DNA from: Volvox africanus
Taxonomy: Eukaryota > Chlorophyta > Chlorophyceae > Chlamydomonadales > Volvocaceae
Direction: 5' to 3'
DNA length: 64,000 bases
NCBI GenBank assembly: GCA_030268105.1
Contig: BSDZ01000078.1
Location: 186,001 to 250,000 of the forward strand
The notes beneath the pieces were generated by a model. The model saw only the letters and a list, made by a program, of their open reading frames with translations, was not told the DNA's origin and did no database searches. A program made the translations under genes and the position numbers. Positions within the stretch are counted from its first letter, which is position 1, and each line of letters begins with the position of its first letter. Shown piece after piece: positions 24,555-36,799 of this stretch.

Positions 24555-27110
24555 TCGTCACGCGCAGTCCCTAGAAGCCAACCCGAGTGCAGAATGAACT
24601 GAAGTCCCTTCCACAGTTCCTATCGGCCCCTAACTCCAGATCAAGTTGTGCCGCACGCTCTACACAATAATTAAAATGATACAGTGGATTTAGAGGGTAG
24701 GAACCATGGAAAGATCTTGGGCAAGAGCGTTGTTGTACGCATGTACGGCATAAACGGTAAGTGGATGAAGACGAACGTAGCTTCAAGCAGGAGCACAGCC
24801 TCATCCGTTTTGCACTTCTCATAAGGCTCATGGGGTCCAAAAATGCGTCGAGGCCTCGCTGGTACTCGAATTTGCCATGTAACAGATTATCGGGATTGAT
24901 GAATAGTTTATATTTACATCCGGATATCCCTTTAAATTTTCATAAATGACCTGCGTGCATTGCAGGCCCTAGATATCGTACGCCGAAGTTTCAGTGACTG
25001 TGAAACAATAATAATATCATGTAATTACCCATCAAGTGATAAGGTTCGCATCTTGGGATTAATTCATGAATTACGCTTGACATATCACTAGGGTGACGAC
25101 GATAACTCAAGTCACGGTCTAAGGGATGAAACTCCTACATGGAAGTCGCCGGCGCAAGAGTAATAACCTATTCGCCAGTTGGCTTGGGCAGAAATTTGCA
25201 GAGAAACTCGCCATGACTGTGCCCTGTTCTATAGACATTTAATCAAGTTGAGGACGAGAAGTATGGCCCAGTAGGCTAGTATTGCGATTGCCTACAATGA
25301 TAATATGAAATCCAGATACCACGGGATTGTATTGCTATGACCTTTTACCGGTATTCGGCAAAAGCAGACAGTTAGGGCAATGCACGCGGACATGAAGACA
25401 ACATCCAAACCCTTGTTCCCTTTGCCATACCCCATATCCAGAGCCCTTGCACACTGTTAGATGATTCTAGAATATTGTTTTGAGATCAGACAGCCGTTTT
25501 TGCTGAGGGTGTTACACGCTAGAATCACCCTTTTCCCAATGCGCAAACCCTTACTTTTTCCGATCGATCCAAGTTTTTCCGTTCGCAACATGCCATGCAT
25601 TGTGGCAGAAGTATTGCACCAGAATTATGCATTTTATACCCCCAATCCCTGCCCTGATGCGTAGCTGGGGTTTACCACTAAGATATATTGAGCGAGCCAT
25701 CATCACCCGCATCGGCAACCCAACTAGCCCCAGCGCGCGAGCTGTGGCGAGAGACTTGAACCACATAAACGCAGACCAAAAGGGGCTATCTTTACGGGCC
25801 TGGCACGTGCAAGCACTCCCACCCTCGCGCTAGCCCCCGGAAAAACCTTTCCCCTGCCATACCCACATTCCTTGTTACGTTTCCACCCCGGCGTACGTGA
25901 TACCCCCTCACCTTACCGACGATAGGCCTGGATGGCAGCGACTATAAGGGCCAGGAGGGATAGCATTTGGTTACAGCTGCTTGTTTGAAGCTACCCATCA
26001 TCCCTGCACGGCATCTGGGCTGCATGTTCGCCTGTCGTATCTCGCCTGCCAGTGTTTTTATCGAGCGGCCATTTGTAGCAGTACCTACCAGCTAGGTTCG
26101 TGTGTGTATTCGTATGGTGCCCCCCACACACACCTTAAGATTATTTTGAGCTTGCTCAAAATTCGTTTTGTGGCACAAAGGGAGGCAAACCTTTTCGGTT
26201 TGGGATCGTTTGGGGGTTCCTGTGTCCTCCGGAGTTTGGGTTCGTCGTCTTTCGTTAGTGCCGTTGTACGGCTATCGTCCGAGTTGTTTCAGGAGGAGCG
26301 CCTGGTTGTCATTGAGTTTGACGCGTTACCGTGGTTGTTTCTTACTTAGCATAGTTAACTTCTAACTCTCCTTTGCATTTTTGCTGTAGCGACATGTCGT
26401 TTGCCGTCTTAGTCGCAGGAGCAGGGCAGTGTTTCCGTGCCCTGCACCCCCCCTTCTTCCTCTCTAGAGCGTGTTGCCCCGTGCGTCTTGTCTCGTGCAA
26501 ACGCGGTTTGGCCGGGCCCAGTGCGGAGGGGGTTCAACCCCAGTTCCCTTTTGCCTCCGCATATGCTAGCCTGGGTATTGTTTTCCGCTTTAGGGAATTG
26601 GAGGTGGTGCGCGTGCCTGCTCTTAACCTCGTCGCTGGCCTCGTTGCTGCGCGTCTTAATGGTAGTGTTGTTTGCGGGACGGCGTGGGGGGCCTCTTGCC
26701 GCGCTTGGGGGACATGCAGGCCGCCGCAGGCTGAGCAGGGTCGGTGGTTGGGTGGTGTGGGTGGGCCAGCTAGCAGTTGGCAGTGGCGATGGATGTTACC
26801 CCCTTTTTTCCAGTTCAATCATCTCCCTAGCGCATAACAAGGGTTAGTGTGAGTTATGACCCGAGTATTAGTGAGGAGGCATTTGGAGGCCTTTCCTCTG
26901 CCAGACTGCAACAAATAACACATGGTTACGTTTCACCACTGTGCACGCTGGCGCTATTCCACCAGCTTGGCCCCTGCGGGCGCAAACGAGGTGCTCGTGC
27001 GTAGGCGGTGAGATCTCACGAGGAGATCCCAGTTGGCCCTACGTGTATCAATGATTATGTCGTGCATCTCCCCTCCCATCCCCCAACCCGGCAAATCTTG
27101 ACAACAAGTC

Positions 27111-27251
27111 CGCTATGTGCTTTCTTACCCTTCCCCTCCATCCAGCAAAAGGCACAGACAAGGGAAGCATATGCCTCTATGTGCCGCTATGTGTCTTCTT
27201 ACCCTTCCCCTCCATCCAGCAAAAGGCACAGACAAGGGAAGCATATGCCTC
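27111..27251. repeat. 74-bp direct tandem duplication
   Basis: A segment starting CGCTATGTG and ending GCATATGCCTCT occurs twice with a period of 74 bp and only one or two differences, so the duplication is recent. Confidence 0.9.
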
Positions 27252-30200
27252 TCCATTGATTTCTTGAATTGATTCCATCAGCAATACTTTTGCCCACTTT
27301 TTGCCATAGCCTCATTATTCTGAACTTCTTTATTTCGGGTGTTAGAAAGGAAAGCGCCCCGCCCCTGCCCCCGGCGGTATCACTTCTTTCCTCCTTCTGA
27401 TCCTCGTAAACATGGATCGCTCATCTCAACACGAGGCGCCGGCAATATGGCACGGTGTTGAGCCTGACACCGCGGAGACTATATCTAAATAATTACCTTT
27501 GTCATGTGCATCATCTAAATTAGAAACCGTTTATTATGAGTTTGACGTATTCGACAGTACGGCAAAAGCAAACGCGATAACGAATATGATATATCATGAC
27601 TGATCAGTACCACCACTGCCATCTGTCACCTCTCAAGCAAGGACAAGACAGGCAAGCAGAAGCACCACATCATCACTTACACCGTATGTAGTGCATAACA
27701 TGTCCGCAGGAGTTGACTCGGCCAACAACAGCAAAGGTATACGGAGGAGGATGGTCAGCGGGGTTGGTCGGGTCCTCTGACCCAGCACCCTCTAAGTCCC
27801 CAGTGGCGTACCGCACAAGGCTGAAGGTGAAAGTTGAGCTACAGGGGGCACTCGGGGCAGCCTGCAACGGATCGAACCTCATGACGTTGTCTCACTCTCA
27901 CGAGTGTCAAGCGGGGCTAGAGAATTCGATGACGTTTCAATAAACAGCTCTGGCCGCATGCCGGCGCGAGCACAACACAAACTAACAATAGATAGTCGCA
28001 CAATGGAAAACGTTTACGTGTGAGAGCCCCCAAGCTTGGTGCATACGATATATATATGATACGTGCCATAAACCAATAATTGTAACCGCAAAGGTTCTCG
28101 GGGGGACTAAACGACACGATATAAGAATGTACAGCACATCCATCTGTGTACGGCAGAGACTGAAAGACATATACCTAGGCGTCGATAAAACGTGAACGTC
28201 TCGGACCAAAACGACCAGCGCACCGCTCGAAAGGGACAACAAAAAGCGAGGACCAAGCATTTTGCAGAATCACAATTGTATCCTGAGAAGCGGCAACATA
28301 TCGCTTGAAGGAATCGCCTCAGAGAAATGCAGGCGAAAGACGACTGACCAACCCAGCAGCATAGGGAACGGAAACACCGACCAATTGGTACGAAACATTC
28401 TATGTCCTTCGCGCCACCATCACCACCTCAAACACCTCAACGAACCCTATGACAAGTTCAGCAGCCAGGAGTATCATTTCGTTTCCAAGCAATATTGGCA
28501 ACAGCAATTCAGCATGTCGCACCCCTGGACCGATAGTCCCAAATAACTGCTAACCGCTCTGAGCACGTTCAGATCCTTCGGACCCTCCGCGCCACTCGGT
28601 GTAGCACCAATCCGGGAGAGACTATTCCGGGGCCTTAGACGTCAATATAGCTCAATCGTATTTGTCATAGCCGCACCAGGCCTCCACGTAAGGGACAAGC
28701 GGAAACCGCTTCGTAATGTTTGTGACTAAGTTTTTACTACCGCAATATTGTGCTGTAAATGCATCGACGTGTTCGGTAGGGACCAATTCTTCGCAACGTG
28801 AAGTTAAACACAGGAAGCCGCCAGCCTGGACCGAAGCAGAGAGGCGATCTGCTGCGAGAGAGAAAGGACAGGACAGGAAAGGAAAGGATGGTCTTCGAAA
28901 CCAAACCATCAGTGATAGCGGCCGCCCGGCCGTCCAGGCGCCCCAAGAGGCTTAGGAATGGGGAGACGAAAGCGGGGCAGGATGCGGGGATGGGGCGGAT
29001 GGGGCGGCCCACGACAGCGCCGCGTCCAACACTGGCGCTAGAGAGATGGAACAGATGACGTCACACTTTCATGAGCGAGGACCCCACTACGTACGGCGGC
29101 ATCAGTCCAGAACGACTATGAAAGGGCTTCGCCTTACGTGGACACAAGAACGATGACACATGCATGTGTACGGCGGTGCTTGCAGAGAGCTCTTCTTTGG
29201 GCAGGCGCCATCGTCCGGTACGACCTGCCCTTGGATGTGAGTCAAAGATGATGTCTGGGATGTATAATGACGCGCATGCGAAGCCTGACGTGTCGATGGC
29301 CGTACGACGAGAAAGAAATTCTGATTTCAACCCGAATCCACTTCTTTGACACCATTTATGCACACTCATAACCTGAGCATGCATGGAAAGTGCCGTCCCT
29401 ACAAAACTATGTACGACAATGCGCTCCTGAATTCTCAATCTTTATTTGCGCCCCAAGTCACACAATTAAATGAAAACCGGATCCGGATGCATTTAGGGCA
29501 CCAAAGCATCATGCGCCAAGGTGATCAACTTTGTGCCAAAAGGAAACCACAGGATGTGCTACCGATCGCTGGCAAGGCAAAAAAACTCCAATAACAGATA
29601 CTGGCTGACAAGAGGAGGTTATTCGCCTCCAGATATATCAACACTCAATTGCAGAGCGCCATACTGCCACACACGCCGTACCGTCTGGCACATCATCACC
29701 ATGACAAAAGAAGAGCGGTCGCCAAAGCCAACTGCAGCTCAAAGGCGACGACGCTATCACACACACCCCTCCCTCATCCCTCCAGGTACACAGACACCAA
29801 CAGCGTGAAAGCTCGTACTGGCCTCACATTGCCGACATTTGCCACAATGATTTCTTTCAGCGAACAGAAGGACGGCATACAGAGGAAAACAATGACATGC
29901 AGCTCGCAGGGTGTTAGCAATCCTTAGGTGAGGAGAACGGCATTGGCAGGCATCCTGCTCGTCCAAACGTGGTGACAAAGTGTTATTACGTGAAGATTAG
30001 TAATTATCTGCCTCCTAAAGGCCTAAGCCGAAAGAAATACAACCAAAGCAGACCGGCTGCCGCAGCCGAGCGGTACCAGCAACGGATGGTTCAAGGGCGA
30101 GGGCGAGGGCGAGGCAGGCGCCAATGCAGCCATGCTGCTGATTTCAGTGGACACCGATCCTTCCCTGCGTCCCAACCCCGAATGCACGTAGATGTCCCAA

Positions 30201-31405
30201 CAAAATACGTCATGCTCCTACAAATGCCACATCGCGCTCCCAAATCGCATCCGGAAGAGGCGTATGGTGGCCTCACACCGATACGCAAGAAGACCCAGCC
30301 CGTGGACCCAAACTCCCAGAGCGATGACGTGTTTCCCCCAGGTGCTGCAGTCTCCCCCAGCGGATTATTTCAACTCGCAAAAAGCTCCCCTTCATGATCG
30401 GCCGATGTCCCCAGCCATGCTGAAAATGTTCCGAAATTCCCCGATGGGATCACAGCTCCGCTGTCAGCAGCAACTATGGCACCTTAGTAACTGGCCTTGC
30501 GCGTCGGTCAGGCGGTCAGGCGGTCTGGCGCGGCGCCACTCAAATCAAATTTAAAATCCAAAAGTAAATCGCGATCCTGGGTGCAGAGTGCAGCGCCGGG
30601 ACACAGGCTTATGGGTGCAAATTGCCACCGCATGCGGGGCCCGGGTCGCAGCCCCTTTGTCGGCACATCTCGTCAGTGAAATGATCAGAAACACCCACCC
30701 GCCCAAAGCAGCATCAGCCCAACAATTGTTGTGCGAGCACAACAGCTAATGTTATTAACTGGCAGTCTGCAATACATGCGGATCTATCGCACCAGGTTAG
30801 ACAAGTCCCCTAATCTTTGCAGTTCTCCCAGCGCCATCAACGAGCAGCTCCCGCTCGTCCAGGAATGGGCTTGACGTAATCCGCTACTCCAACCGGGCCA
30901 TTACTCTGCCAGAGATTGTTTATCAAACATTCATCGGGGCCCCCCGTTGACATACTTTCCCGCGTCCCTATACAGCGACCGACGTTGACCGGTCAACAGT
31001 CCAAAATTCAATCCACAACACCACGCGACACCGCTTTTAAAACACGTTTTAAGCGGGTTAGTTCCACAAAGGAGCCAAAGCGCAGCGTTGGACTCCAAAA
31101 CATACCAAAGTCGGAAACGGAAGCGCCCATCATTAGATGATAGACATTACGATAGCCCCCAGTAACTAGAAAAGCCAGAAAGCAGCATCACAAGCACTTT
31201 GCATAATCTGGTTGTATGCATTCCTTCATTTGGCGAACCATGCATGGTGATAGGGAGAGCGACATATGAGAAAAAGAATCATGGCGGCAACACTCTCCTC
31301 CAAAGGTGCGGGCGGCCGTTTCCCCCGCCTGTTACCATAACGGTGCTTACGGGCACGAGCGCAGAAAGAAAGATCACATGGTGGGAGTCGTATACGACTG
31401 CGAAC

Positions 31406-31406
<1 letters not shown>

Positions 31407-31436
<30 letters not shown>
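31407..31436. repeat. GT dinucleotide microsatellite
   Basis: Uninterrupted GT repeat, fifteen units, non-coding. Confidence 0.9.
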
Positions 31437-31437
<1 letters not shown>

Positions 31438-31808
31438 GGGGAGGGGGTGCAATCGTCTGTCTGATAATGATGCGGACAGAGCCCCCTCCACATGAATCCT
31501 TTGCCGTACACGACCTGCTAGTTCCTTGTACCAATATCAAATGCGCACGGTTATACATATATGCATTCATCGGCTAAGCGCCAACACAGCTTACGCCCTC
31601 AACAGCGCGCCATATGCAACAGCAGCCACAAAAACGCAACCGCAGATCCCCACAATGTTTGGATTGACCCAAATGTTCGCCTCTATAAAGAATTCCACCG
31701 CAACGGCCCCCCTCACACGAGTGTCAGTCCCCGCTCAGCCCCCGGCCCAACCTGAAACCGCGGCTGTCGCGCCGCCACCCCCCACCACACCCCCTGACAA
31801 TTCTCAAA

Positions 31809-31836
31809 CCTCAGACCTCAGACCTCAGACCTCAGA
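31809..31836. repeat. CCTCAGA heptamer repeat
   Basis: Four tandem copies of a 7-bp unit in non-coding DNA. Confidence 0.9.
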
Positions 31837-32118
31837 GGAACGACGAAGGCTGCCCTCATTCGCTCCTAATGCGCATGGCATGAACGTAAAGCTAAGAATA
31901 AAAACCGACAACAACAAATATTTTCAATTGACTGATTTACCGCAACGTGCGCCAACGTCCAGCGATCCACGACGACAAAGTAAATGTTTCCCTTTCTCCC
32001 TCCTTTGCTCCCACCACGACCTTTTCAAACACTCGTGAGCACCCGAATACTCGCCGCAGCTCAGAAACGCCAGAGCTATGGCGACCAGTATCCAACACCA
32101 TTTGTCGACAGGACTGGT

Positions 32119-32174
32119 CTTCCTCCTCCTCCTCCTCCTCCTCCTCCTCCTCCTCCTCTTCCTCTTCCTCCTCG
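32119..32174. repeat. TCC/TTCC microsatellite
   Basis: Trinucleotide TCC run that degrades to CTCTTCCTCTTCC. It produces a spurious poly-Leu frame on the plus strand. It lies about 330 bp past the stop of the minus-strand gene and may be in its 3' UTR. Confidence 0.9.
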
Positions 32175-32504
32175 GGAATACGACTGACTGGTCGGAGCTT
32201 TGTGAGCCATCAGGCGCAATGGTCAAACAACGCCAACTGAAATGGGGAAAGAGCTTTGCGCGAACCGAACCACGATTCTTTGTACACTGGTGAGTGGTGA
32301 GTGGTGAGGAGCGACGTCCCTCGCTGTTGAACTGCCTCACTATACCGAGAGTGAAATCCTCTGGAGGTTGAAAACGAAAACTGAGGAAGGTATCGAGGAT
32401 GGGTTCGACCCGCCCCCCGGCCCCCCGGGGCCCAAGACGGCTGAGCTCAGCTTGGTTTGGGTCTTCGGGTCTTAGGTTGATAGCTGGGGCTGCGAGCTAC
32501 GAGG

Positions 32505-35500
32505 TCAGAGAGTGTAGCACTCTGCACAGTTCATCTCAAACTCCCCTGCTGGGAACCCTCCTACCATGACCTCCTTCTCTTGCAGCAAGCTGTTCAGGAC
32601 TTCGCTCAGTACATCTTCATCAGCAGAACCGCCCAACAAATCCGAAGCCAACAGGACGCCGTCCTGATTCCCCCCCTCTGCGCACACTCCCCCCTCCGCA
32701 TTTGGGTCCTCAACTTCGGATGAGTCAGCGAGCCAGCTCTGAAGCCCTGGCGCTGGCTGCTGCTTCAGAGTTCGCGGCGGCTGCGTCGCGTAATGCAGGA
32801 GCATCTGTTGCTGTGGCTGGTGGTCAAGGGGTGCGTGAGAGTGCTGAGGAAAGGACGGGTAGTACTGCTGCTGCTGCTGCTGCTGCGTCGGAAGGTTTTG
32901 GCAGTTATCGGACATGTCTCGTTGCAGATGTAGTGCCGTATCCACGGCCATATACCCGGAAGGCGGGGGTGCACCTGGGACGGAGGAGGGGTTTTCGCAC
33001 AGCGGCATGAGGACGCCAGTCTGCGCAGCTGGCCAGGGCTGTCCGGGGTTAGGGGCGGGGGAGGCGGCGGGCCTGGCGGGGGAGGGCGTGGAGGCGGTGC
33101 AGGCCGCCGTGGGGTTGGGGGAAAGGGAGCTGGAGGGTGAGGGTGGAGTCCATTGGGAGCTCTGGTCGGGTTGGAACGTGGAGGTTGGTAGAGCTCCTGA
33201 AACAGGCAGTGGTTGCGGTGGCGCCTGTTCTTGTTGTTGTTTTGGCGATGGTGGTGGTGGTAGTAGTAATGGTGGTGGTGGTGGTGGCATCAACTCCAGC
33301 GGCTGCCGCAGCGGCACCGCTGAGCCTATTGGCTGTGAGCTTTGGAACGGCATCTGCTCTAAACCGCGGCATTCGGTTTGCGAGGGAGCAGCCGTGGCCG
33401 CGGTGGTGACTGTGGCGGCAATCATGCTGCCACTGCCGCCGCCGCCGCCACTGCCGCCGCCGCCGCCGCTGCCGCCGCTGCCCTGACACCTGACGCCGCT
33501 GCCGCCACGGCACACCTGCGGCACCACGTATGGCGCAATTGGCATACCGTACGTATACTCCGGTGGCGCGTCGTACACCAAGGCACCGCCGTTAAGGACC
33601 TGGGTTGGGTTCCGGAGCGGCACTGCAGCACCTGCACTTCTGTTATTAGCTGCCGCTGGACGGGGTCCGCCGGGGCTGCTGCCATTCGGGGTTCCCAATA
33701 AGGCCCCCAGTCCCAAGCGCGACACGGGACCTCGCTCAGACGAGGGACTGAAAGACGAGAGTGCCGTCGGCGAGCCCCCCCACATACCCGTGGTACTGCT
33801 CCTATTGCTACTACCGTCACTGGCAGTAGCCCGGCAGCCGGTTGCGGCGGCCGCAGACGGGAATGTAGCTGTAGCTGTAGGCGCAGCTGTAGCTGATGGA
33901 GCCCCAGCTGGGACCGCAACGGCGGCACCATCGTTGCCGTCGCTACCTTGACAATCGTCCATGGCGTCATTGCCTACCTGGTTGCACGCATTGGCGTATT
34001 CATTACTTGAGCGAGGAGGGTACAAGGCGCTGCCGCCAGTGCCGTGGGACACGAGGCTCGCGGTGCGGTTCTGATATGTGGCGGCTGCGGAGGCCGATCC
34101 CGCGATCCCGGCGGACGTCGTCCACTCGGTCGTTCGCTCCCCGGTGGCAGTGGCGGGGGCGGGGAGGGGGAGGGGGAGGGGGCCGGTTCGCACCCCCGGA
34201 GCAAATGCCCCGCAGCCGTAGGCGCCATCAGCGGCTGTTGGCTGCTGGGTGGAAGCTTGCTGTGTGCGGCTGGAGTGCATGTCGAGGGCAGTTGCCGGCA
34301 TTGGCCGCTTCAATGACCCATGGGTCGTTTGTGATGGAGATGACAATGATGGCGAGCAGCCCCACGCCGACGATTGATTAGTCTGGCTGCAATCGGTTGT
34401 TGAACATTGAACGGGTCCGCCACTGCCGCTGCAAGAAAGCAGCTCCGAGACCTGAGGTATGGGCTGCTGGATTTGCACATGGGGCCGAAATGTGGGGCCC
34501 CCGGCGTGAAGCATGGGTTGCTGCGGCGCCGTCATCAGCGACAGTTGGAGCTGTTGCTGTCGTACCTGTTGGTGAAAATGATACTGCTGAGGTGGTTGGT
34601 CCCGGTCATGCTGACAAAATGCGGCTGTTGACGCCGCTGCATGAGGGCACGGTGCCGACTGTTGCGGTTGTGGTGGTTGCTGCTGCCGTTGCTCCTCCAG
34701 TGCATCTTCGATCATATTCAGCAAAGCCTGTGACGTGGTCATGTTACGACAGTGTGGAAGTCAGCGTGTTGAAGACCCATCACGTTGTTCGCGCGAGCTC
34801 TATCATCCGGGCTTTCCTAAGGGGTTCAGTTTTTTTCAGACCTCGACGTTGTCACTTACGACCCATGGGACGAAGATAGCAGTAGCAATATACCGACGAC
34901 GGTGGCGGTGCAGCTGTAGCAGCGGTGACGACTTAGGGCATAACGAACTATGTTGGCAGCAAACCTCTCAAGAGTGACGCAGTCCTATTGTAGCCATGAT
35001 GGACACCACTGAACCCGTCCACAAGCCCAATGGATCCACAAACACCACTAACCACCATTAACCACCACTAACCACCAACCTGTTTATTTCTGGGTGTTAA
35101 ACTGCCGTCCTCCGCAACTGTATCTCGCAGCTGCGCCAAGTTGCTGACGGAACTTAGCATCAGCCGCCGGCGCTCCAGGGAGGGCAAACTGTGGCCGCTG
35201 CCGTCGCCACAGCCGCCGCCACTGCGTGCCCTCTGGCGGGCCGCAGCTGCTGCTGTCACAGCGGGATGCAGCCGCGGGGAGCCCGTTGTGCCACCAGGGA
35301 GAGCACAGGAGGCGGAGGAGACGGCGGGGGAAGCTAAGGTGGACAGGGGTGTCATGCCGGAAGACATGGTGTACTTGGTGAGCACTCGCTGGACCCCGAT
35401 GGGGCTGCGAGCTGCCGGGGAGCCCCAACGCGTCCCCTCCGACGCCAATAAGACCTGCGACGAAATGAAAAGATGAGTTTAACACACACGGGTTCTGGAC

Positions 35501-36799
35501 GGAGCCTTAGTAAACGTTTACCAGGGTGCAATGTCGTTTCGGAGCTACAAACCGTAAATTAATATGTCGCATCGCGCATGGGCGGGCATGAATCCCCTCA
35601 AAACATTGTCTCAAAACGCGACTGGGCTGAGGCTTTCAGATAGGGACTGGAGCAGGAACGCGCGCCTTCCCACTCACCCTCTTGAGCGGTGACGAACACG
35701 CGTCCCCGAATGACGTGGACCCGCTGTCGAGACTCGTTGTCCTTATGACTGGTACTACATGGGCCGGCAATGGTAACGGGGGCGGTTGGAACGGTTGGCT
35801 TTGATGGCTCGAGCATTGATTATGTTGAAAGTGGTGGGGCGGTTGGGGCGGTTGGGGCGGTTGCGAATCTTGGTTGTAGCCTTCGCTTGAACAACTGCAT
35901 GCCGCCGCTTCGAATTCCATGGGATGCCAATCGGTCGCTCCGGCACCAGCCGGCTGCAAACCGCCGTCGTTCACACCATCGAGTCCCTCCGCCGGCCTTG
36001 ACTGCCAGCCGTCGTACTGTCGTACTGCTCCGACAGCAGGCAACGTGCCACCGCCGTACTGGTTTTGCGGCGCTGGTCTGTACAAGCGCGCTGACCGGGG
36101 CATCAATTTGCTTGGCGTGAAACTGGCGCCCGGTAGCGTTGCCAGGTTGGCGGCGCCCGTGACATCCGGCGGTGAGCTGCGGATGGGGAGGCTGAGGGTA
36201 CGCCGTTGCGGGGAGGAGCAGGCCTGGTCGTACGCGAGTAAATTTGGGTTGCTGCCCTTGTACATGGAGAGGGTACCCGGGGAGGTGGAATGACGGGGAT
36301 AAGCTGCATCAAAACAGAGTGTTTCGTGTTGTATTGCCATCGGATTAGGACTCGGTGGAACAGATGGACTGTCCGATGTCTCGTTTGTCCAAGGTGGGGC
36401 GGAGGAGCTGTATCCTGCGACTGCAGAAAGTGTGCGGCGGAGAACACCACCAGCTGGACCCGATGACGGGACCATACTTTGAAGTCGGGAATTATGCGCC
36501 GAACTGGAATGCGTTGCTTCTGGAGTTACGGGCCAGTGTGCAGACTTCTGCCGCGACGACGCCATCATGCCCGTTGCCAAGCTGCAAGGCGCGCCATGAC
36601 GGGACGCTGAGGCTTCAAAACCTGTAAGTCGCGGTACGTTATGAGTACATTTGCCTCGTGACGCGTGATGAGTTTCAATCCCACTGGTGTCCGCCCATCG
36701 CGACGGCAGCTCGCTCGCGCCAAAAGACCAATCCGTGAGCTTATCTAAGCTATTCATTTGAACGCCGTTTTGCTTAAACATCTTGGAGGCATCGTCCAT
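32505..36799 (-). CDS. Large Gln/Pro/Ser-rich protein, three exons, function unknown
   Basis: Exons deduced: 36799-35678, 35454-35080 and 34727-32505, all phase 0 with GTGAGT and GTTGGT donors and CAG acceptors. From the ATG at 36799 this gives about 1239 aa. The frame stays open upstream (RRTFLRLGTKNLHFRLR precedes MDDASKMF) back to an acceptor-like TTGTTTAG near 36890, so the true start may be in an earlier exon. The first exon has RRTLSAV, RRTLSLP and RTTSLDSG (basophilic kinase-like sites). The third exon opens ALLNMIEDALEEQ, runs through long Gln, Pro, Gly and Ala tracts and ends with an acidic, hydrophobic helix (DEDVLSEVLNSLLQEKEV) plus FEMNCAECYTL. Gln/Pro-rich tracts with an acidic-hydrophobic tail suggest a transcription coactivator, but there is no DNA-binding domain, so this is a guess. 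An in-frame start within the third exon (MTTSQALLNMIEDAL) is an alternative. Confidence 0.7.
34315..34326. repeat. 12-bp perfect palindrome, copy 1
   Basis: GACCCATGGGTC, reading as THGS on the minus strand inside the third exon of the 36799-32505 gene. See the finding on dispersed copies. Confidence 0.9.

Larger units (their letters stand above)
24555..32504. other. Long spacer upstream of DXS
   Basis: About 8 kb without a gene I can support. The first 1 kb is AT-rich and probably includes the DXS promoter. 26.15-26.85 kb is T/G-skewed on the plus strand with long open frames but no recognisable domain. There is a 74-bp duplication near 27.1 kb and microsatellites at 31.4, 31.8 and 32.1 kb. 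The last stretch should contain the 3' UTR of the minus-strand gene ending at 32505. A small gene with short exons could be missed here. Confidence 0.4.

Noticed and set aside
27673..27882. 69-codon minus-strand frame beginning MRFDPLQAAP and ending near a TGTAA
   Set aside because: Looks protein-like, but no upstream exon or homolog could be found. A TGTAA that overlaps the stop is not a usual poly(A) arrangement.
32078..32293. Plus-strand frame with a long poly-Leu segment resembling a membrane helix
   Set aside because: The Leu run is only the translation of a TCC/CTC microsatellite, and the flanks have no coding features.
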